From: an uncultured Collinsella sp.
GTDB lineage: Bacteria; Actinomycetota; Coriobacteriia; Coriobacteriales; Coriobacteriaceae
Assembly (NCBI GenBank): GCA_902496775.1
Contig: CABVCF010000037.1
Location: forward strand, 1 to 19,257
DNA length: 19,257 nt
Reading direction: 5' to 3'
The notes beneath the pieces were generated by a model. It was given only the letters and a program-made list of their open reading frames with translations. It was not told where the DNA came from and did no database searches. The translations under genes were made by a program, and so were the position numbers. Positions 15,980-19,257 of the stretch are shown here, piece after piece. Each line of letters opens with the position of its first letter. The first letter of the stretch is position 1.

Positions 15980-17824
15980 TTGAATTATCTGAGTGAGATG
16001 CTCAAATTGCCGGTCTTGGACGTCGACGGCGAAAAGCTCGGCGTGGTTAACGATTTTGGCATTGCAACCGGCGAAGTTTTTCCGCACGTGACGTCGCTCG
16101 CGTTCCGCGGTCCCGGCAAGACGCCGTTTATGATCAGCTGGCGCAAATGGGTCGACCGTATCGACGAGACGGGTGTACACCTTAAGACATCGGCCACCGA
16201 AATCCGTTTTTCGTACCTGCAGCCGACCGAACTCTTACTCGCCCGCGACGTGCTTAACAAGCAGATTGTCGACACGCAGGGCATGAAGGTCGTGCGCGTA
16301 AACGACATCAAGTTTTCCATGTCGGGCGAAAACCAGCTGCGCCTGCTGGGCGCCGAGGTCGGTGCTCGCGGTCTGCTACGCGCCATCAGCCCCGCGCTCG
16401 AGCATATCGTCGAAGGCTTTATGAAGCACCTGGGCAAGCCGCTCAGTGAGGACATCATCGCTTGGTCCTACATGGACCTGCTCGACCGCTCGACCAAGAA
16501 CATTCAACTCTCGGTGTCGCACAAGACGCTTGGCGAGCTGCATCCTGCCGACATCGCCGACATTATCGAGCAGCTCGACCCGCGCCTACGTGCGCAGGTG
16601 TTTGCGCAGCTCGATACTGCCCAGGCCGCCGAGGCCATCTCGGAGTTCGATGACGACGAGCTTATGACCGAGATGCTCGAGGGCCTGTCCGACACGGACG
16701 CATCGTCGATGCTGGCTATGATGGACCCGGACGATGCAGCCGACCTGATCGACGAGCTCGATTACGAGAAGGCCGAGAAGCTCCTGCGCTTGATGGGCGT
16801 CAAGGAGGAGAAGGCGATTCGTAACCTGCTGGGCTATGAGGACAACACCGCCGGCCGCATCATGACCTCGGAGTTTGTCTCCCTGCCCGCCACAGCAACG
16901 GTCGGTGACGCCATCGAGGCGATTCGCGAGCTCGACGAGGACTTCGAGAGCGTCTACTACGTCTATACCGAGGATCCGAGCGGCATGCTGACCGGCGTGC
17001 TTTCGCTGCGCACGCTGATCGTAGCCGACCGCGACGCCACGCTGGGTCAGCTGGCCTATCGCGACCTGGTCTATGTGTCGCCCGACGAGGACCAGGAAGA
17101 CGTGACGGACGAGATGACCAAGTACGACCTGGTTGCCATCCCTGTCTGCGACGAGAACCGTTATATCCTGGGTATCGTGACCTTCGACGACGCCATGGAC
17201 GTTATCGCCGAGGAGCATCAGGAGGACCTGCAGATCGCCGGTGTCGGCTCGGGCGATAGCGCGTCGGACGATTCGACGAACGTGCTCAGCTGGTTCGTGC
17301 ATCGCCAGTACTGGGTTGTTGTATGGGGCATCGCGTCGTGCATCATGGCGACCGTGCTGGGAACGGCGCTCGGCTCCGCGCATCTGGTGGTGTTCCCCAT
17401 GTGCGCCATGCCGCTCGTGCTGCTGGCGGCCTCGCGCATGGTGTCGTTCGTCAAGAACTACTTCCTCGAGTACGACGGTCACGACGACGAGCCCAAACCG
17501 TACCTGGGATTCTTCTTCCAGAGCACGGGTATGGGCCTGATCCTTTCGCTTGTTACTTACCTGTGCGCGCAGCTGGTGCGCACTGCCGCGTTCCTCGATG
17601 CCCCTATGTTTGAGGAGCAGCTCTTTACCGGCTGCTTTAACATCGCGGCCATCATCTGCCTGGTGGGCAACATGAGCGCCGTGATTTACCTGATGGTGCT
17701 GTTCTGGCGCGATGAGCACGACCTCAATACGTCGGGTACCGCCATGAACGTCATCGCCGTCATGATCTCGTGCATAGCGTACTGCGCCGCTGCGGTGCTG
17801 CTCACCATGTCGGTCATGGGTTAG
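15980..17824 (+). CDS. PRC - MgtE_N - CBS - five-helix membrane protein (MgtE-like)
   Basis: This is a 614-aa protein starting at TTG 15980, supported by GGGGAG at 15969-15974; the next ATG (16001) has no comparable site. Domains in order are two PRC-barrel-like units (about 8-80 and 88-145), an MgtE_N superhelix (about 187-290, with LHPADIADIIEQLD and MDPDDAADLIDEL), two CBS domains (about 292-345 and 356-412) and an acidic linker. Five hydrophobic helices follow (about 443-463, 467-487, 511-533, 551-575, 588-611). The cytoplasmic part is the Mg2+-sensing module of MgtE, and the membrane part has the right length and helix number. However, the diagnostic MgtE pore signature GGNxGxQ is absent; the corresponding region reads MPLVLLAASRMVSFVKN. 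It may be a highly diverged channel or a Mg2+-sensing partner of the Nramp-like transporter encoded 8 nt downstream. PRC barrels are not part of textbook MgtE. Confidence 0.85.
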   Translation: MNYLSEMLKLPVLDVDGEKLGVVNDFGIATGEVFPHVTSLAFRGPGKTPFMISWRKWVDRIDETGVHLKTSATEIRFSYLQPTELLLARDVLNKQIVDTQGMKVVRVNDIKFSMSGENQLRLLGAEVGARGLLRAISPALEHIVEGFMKHLGKPLSEDIIAWSYMDLLDRSTKNIQLSVSHKTLGELHPADIADIIEQLDPRLRAQVFAQLDTAQAAEAISEFDDDELMTEMLEGLSDTDASSMLAMMDPDDAADLIDELDYEKAEKLLRLMGVKEEKAIRNLLGYEDNTAGRIMTSEFVSLPATATVGDAIEAIRELDEDFESVYYVYTEDPSGMLTGVLSLRTLIVADRDATLGQLAYRDLVYVSPDEDQEDVTDEMTKYDLVAIPVCDENRYILGIVTFDDAMDVIAEEHQEDLQIAGVGSGDSASDDSTNVLSWFVHRQYWVVVWGIASCIMATVLGTALGSAHLVVFPMCAMPLVLLAASRMVSFVKNYFLEYDGHDDEPKPYLGFFFQSTGMGLILSLVTYLCAQLVRTAAFLDAPMFEEQLFTGCFNIAAIICLVGNMSAVIYLMVLFWRDEHDLNTSGTAMNVIAVMISCIAYCAAAVLLTMSVMG

Positions 17825-17832
17825 GTGGTCGC

Positions 17833-19095
17833 GTGCAAAATACCAAGCAAAAGTCGGGCACCAAGCAAAAGTTGACCATCGCGGCCATCTTTGGCGCTAT
17901 GGGTCCCGGTCTGCTGGCGGCGCTTTCGGGCAATGACGCCGGCGGCATTGCAACGTATTCCAGCGCGGGCGCCAGCTATGGCTACAAGATGCTCTGGATG
18001 CTTCCCGTCATGACTGTGCTGCTCATCGTGACGCAGGAGACCGCGGCGCGCTGCGGCTGCGTCACGGGCAAGGGCCTGGCATCGCTCATTCGCGAGCGCT
18101 TTGGCGTGCGCAAGAGTGTACTTGCTATGGCGGCGCTGTTGATCGCCAACACGGCTGTGACCATTTCGGAGTTTGCGGGCATCGCCAGCGGCCTTGCTCT
18201 CTTTGGCGTGCCGGCGAGCATCTCGGTGCCGTTGGTAGCGCTGCTGGTGTGGATGCTTACCATGTCGGGTAGTTTCCAGCGCATCGAGAAGATTCTGCTG
18301 CTGGTGAGCTGCGTGTTCGTGACCTATATTGTCGCCGCGTTTATGGCTGGCCCCAACTGGGGTGAGGTCGCGGTCGACCTGGTCGTGCCTAACATTCAAA
18401 ATGACCCCAGCTACGTGTCGCTCGTGGTCGCAACGATCGGTACCACCATCGCGCCGTGGATGATTTTCTTGGCGCAGAACAACGTGGTCGATAAGAACGC
18501 GGGCGAGGACGATATCGTGCTGCAGCGCATCGATACCGTGAGCGGCTCGCTTGCCGCCGATATCATTGCCGGCTTTATTATCATCACGACCGGTACGGTG
18601 TTGTTCCCGGCGGGTATTCAGATTAGCGATGCCGCCGATGCCGCTCGCGCGTTGGAGCCCATCGCGGGCCAGTGGTCCACGGTGCTGTTCGCCTCGGGCC
18701 TGGTCGCAGCGAGTTTTTTGGCTGCCTGCGTGCTGCCGGGCGTTACGTCGAGTGCCATCTGCGAGGCTTTTGGTTGGGAGCGCGGCGCCGATCGCAGCTG
18801 GGACGAGGCCCCGGTTTACCGCGGCATCATTACGGCCATCATCGGCATTTCTGCCGTGTTGGTGCTCATGCCTGGCGTCGATTTGTTCCAGATTATGATG
18901 ACCTCGCAGGTCATCAACGGTGTGCTGCTGCCCGTGGTCTTGGTATTCCAGGTGGTTATCGCGGCGGATCGCCACATTATGGGCGCCAACCGCAACGGCC
19001 GCGTATGGAACGTGCTCACGTGGGCGACTATCGGTGTGATTACGGTGCTGACGGTCGTCATGTTTGTCCTGCAGGCGATGGGCTACAGCGCTTAA
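17833..19095 (+). CDS. Nramp-related transporter, probable Mg2+ type (NRMT-like)
   Basis: This 420-aa transporter starts at GTG 17833, eight nt after the MgtE-like stop, with AGGTGG (17823-17828) overlapping that stop. About eleven hydrophobic helices span the chain. TM1 reads SGNDAGGIATYSSAGA (32-47): the Asp of the canonical DPGN motif is kept (Asp35), but Pro and Asn become Ala36 and Gly38. TM6 reads TTIAPWMIFLAQ (204-215): the canonical MPH becomes Ala207-Pro208-Trp209, removing the Met that favours transition metals and the conserved His. These changes fit the Nramp-related Mg2+ transporters described from the coriobacterium Eggerthella lenta. Mg2+ or Mn2+ uptake is therefore more likely than Fe2+-selective transport. 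Cotranscription with the Mg2+-sensing MgtE-like protein supports this. A strong terminator follows. Confidence 0.87.
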   Translation: MQNTKQKSGTKQKLTIAAIFGAMGPGLLAALSGNDAGGIATYSSAGASYGYKMLWMLPVMTVLLIVTQETAARCGCVTGKGLASLIRERFGVRKSVLAMAALLIANTAVTISEFAGIASGLALFGVPASISVPLVALLVWMLTMSGSFQRIEKILLLVSCVFVTYIVAAFMAGPNWGEVAVDLVVPNIQNDPSYVSLVVATIGTTIAPWMIFLAQNNVVDKNAGEDDIVLQRIDTVSGSLAADIIAGFIIITTGTVLFPAGIQISDAADAARALEPIAGQWSTVLFASGLVAASFLAACVLPGVTSSAICEAFGWERGADRSWDEAPVYRGIITAIIGISAVLVLMPGVDLFQIMMTSQVINGVLLPVVLVFQVVIAADRHIMGANRNGRVWNVLTWATIGVITVLTVVMFVLQAMGYSA

Positions 19096-19113
19096 CGCCC
19101 ACTTTTGCTTCCG

Positions 19114-19149
19114 AACAGGCCGCAGCGATGGACTGCGGCCTGTTTTTTT
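19114..19149 (+). terminator. Intrinsic terminator of the MgtE-like/Nramp operon
   Basis: A perfect 12-bp stem AACAGGCCGCAG / CTGCGGCCTGTT (19114-19125 and 19133-19144) has a 7-nt loop, followed by a seven-T run (19143-19149). Confidence 0.93.
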
Positions 19150-19206
19150 GCCCACGACCTCTTGGGGCCGGCTCGAAAAGAGTGATTTTGGGTTGTTTGC
19201 TGCGGG

Positions 19207-19257
19207 CTACTTGTCGGTGCCCAGCTTGTGCGGCTTGAGAGCGAGCGCATTGACGAG
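19207..19257 (-). CDS. C-terminal end of an unidentified minus-strand gene (partial)
   Basis: Read on the minus strand, the window edge is open and gives 16 codons ending in TAG (19207-19209): LVNALALKPHKLGTDK. The codons have the C/G-ending bias of the neighbouring genes, and the frame converges on the Nramp operon terminator, as expected for a facing gene. Too little is present to name the product. Confidence 0.55.
   Translation of the reverse strand, partial: LVNALALKPHKLGTDK

Overview
The window is GC-rich and gene-dense, with short spacers, frequent 1-14 nt gene overlaps, strong C/G bias at codon third positions and some GTG/TTG starts. Codon style, gene content and a dispersed GGGGACA / CTAGTCATT repeat family suggest a gut actinobacterium of the class Coriobacteriia, most likely Collinsella. 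This placement is an inference from pattern recognition; no rRNA gene is present to confirm it.

Layout. (1) 112-3439: a three-gene, translationally coupled ABC-2 type exporter operon (ATPase plus two permeases). (2) 3441-3640: a composite palindromic repeat. (3) 3721-7121: a MacB/LolD-type ATPase and a large FtsX-type permease. (4) 7122-7245: a second copy of the composite repeat. (5) 7328-8533: a DUF362 protein with two [4Fe-4S] motifs, ending at a strong terminator shared with (6) a minus-strand membrane-anchored alpha/beta hydrolase (8698-9663). (7) A divergent control region (9664-9849) with three small palindromes. (8) 9850-12875: a hemolysin III/PAQR membrane protein, a CNNM/CorC-type DUF21-CBS membrane protein, and a free-standing protein resembling the N-terminal domain of cyanophycin synthetase. 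(9) 13012-14156: a YtxH-like protein overlapping a PRC-barrel protein. (10) 14229-15635: a membrane-anchored NodB-fold protein whose metal-binding residues are altered. (11) 15636-15979: a third repeat fragment, then a promoter and a long, apparently structured leader. (12) 15980-19095: a PRC / MgtE_N / CBS / five-helix membrane protein followed 8 nt later by an Nramp-related transporter carrying substitutions typical of the Mg2+-transporting branch, closed by a strong terminator. (13) 19207-19257: the C-terminal end of an unidentified minus-strand gene.

The right half reads as a magnesium and envelope-homeostasis neighbourhood. It holds a CorC/CNNM-family protein, an MgtE-like protein without the canonical pore signature, and a probable Nramp-related Mg2+ transporter, with a candidate regulatory leader in front of the last two. 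The most unusual items are the solitary cyanophycin-synthetase N-domain protein, the MgtE-like/Nramp pair with its leader RNA, and the NodB domain in which both metal-binding histidines are replaced. The repeat copies bracket the FtsX-type ABC gene pair and also sit behind other genes, so they are more likely REP-like 3' elements than the ends of one transposon.
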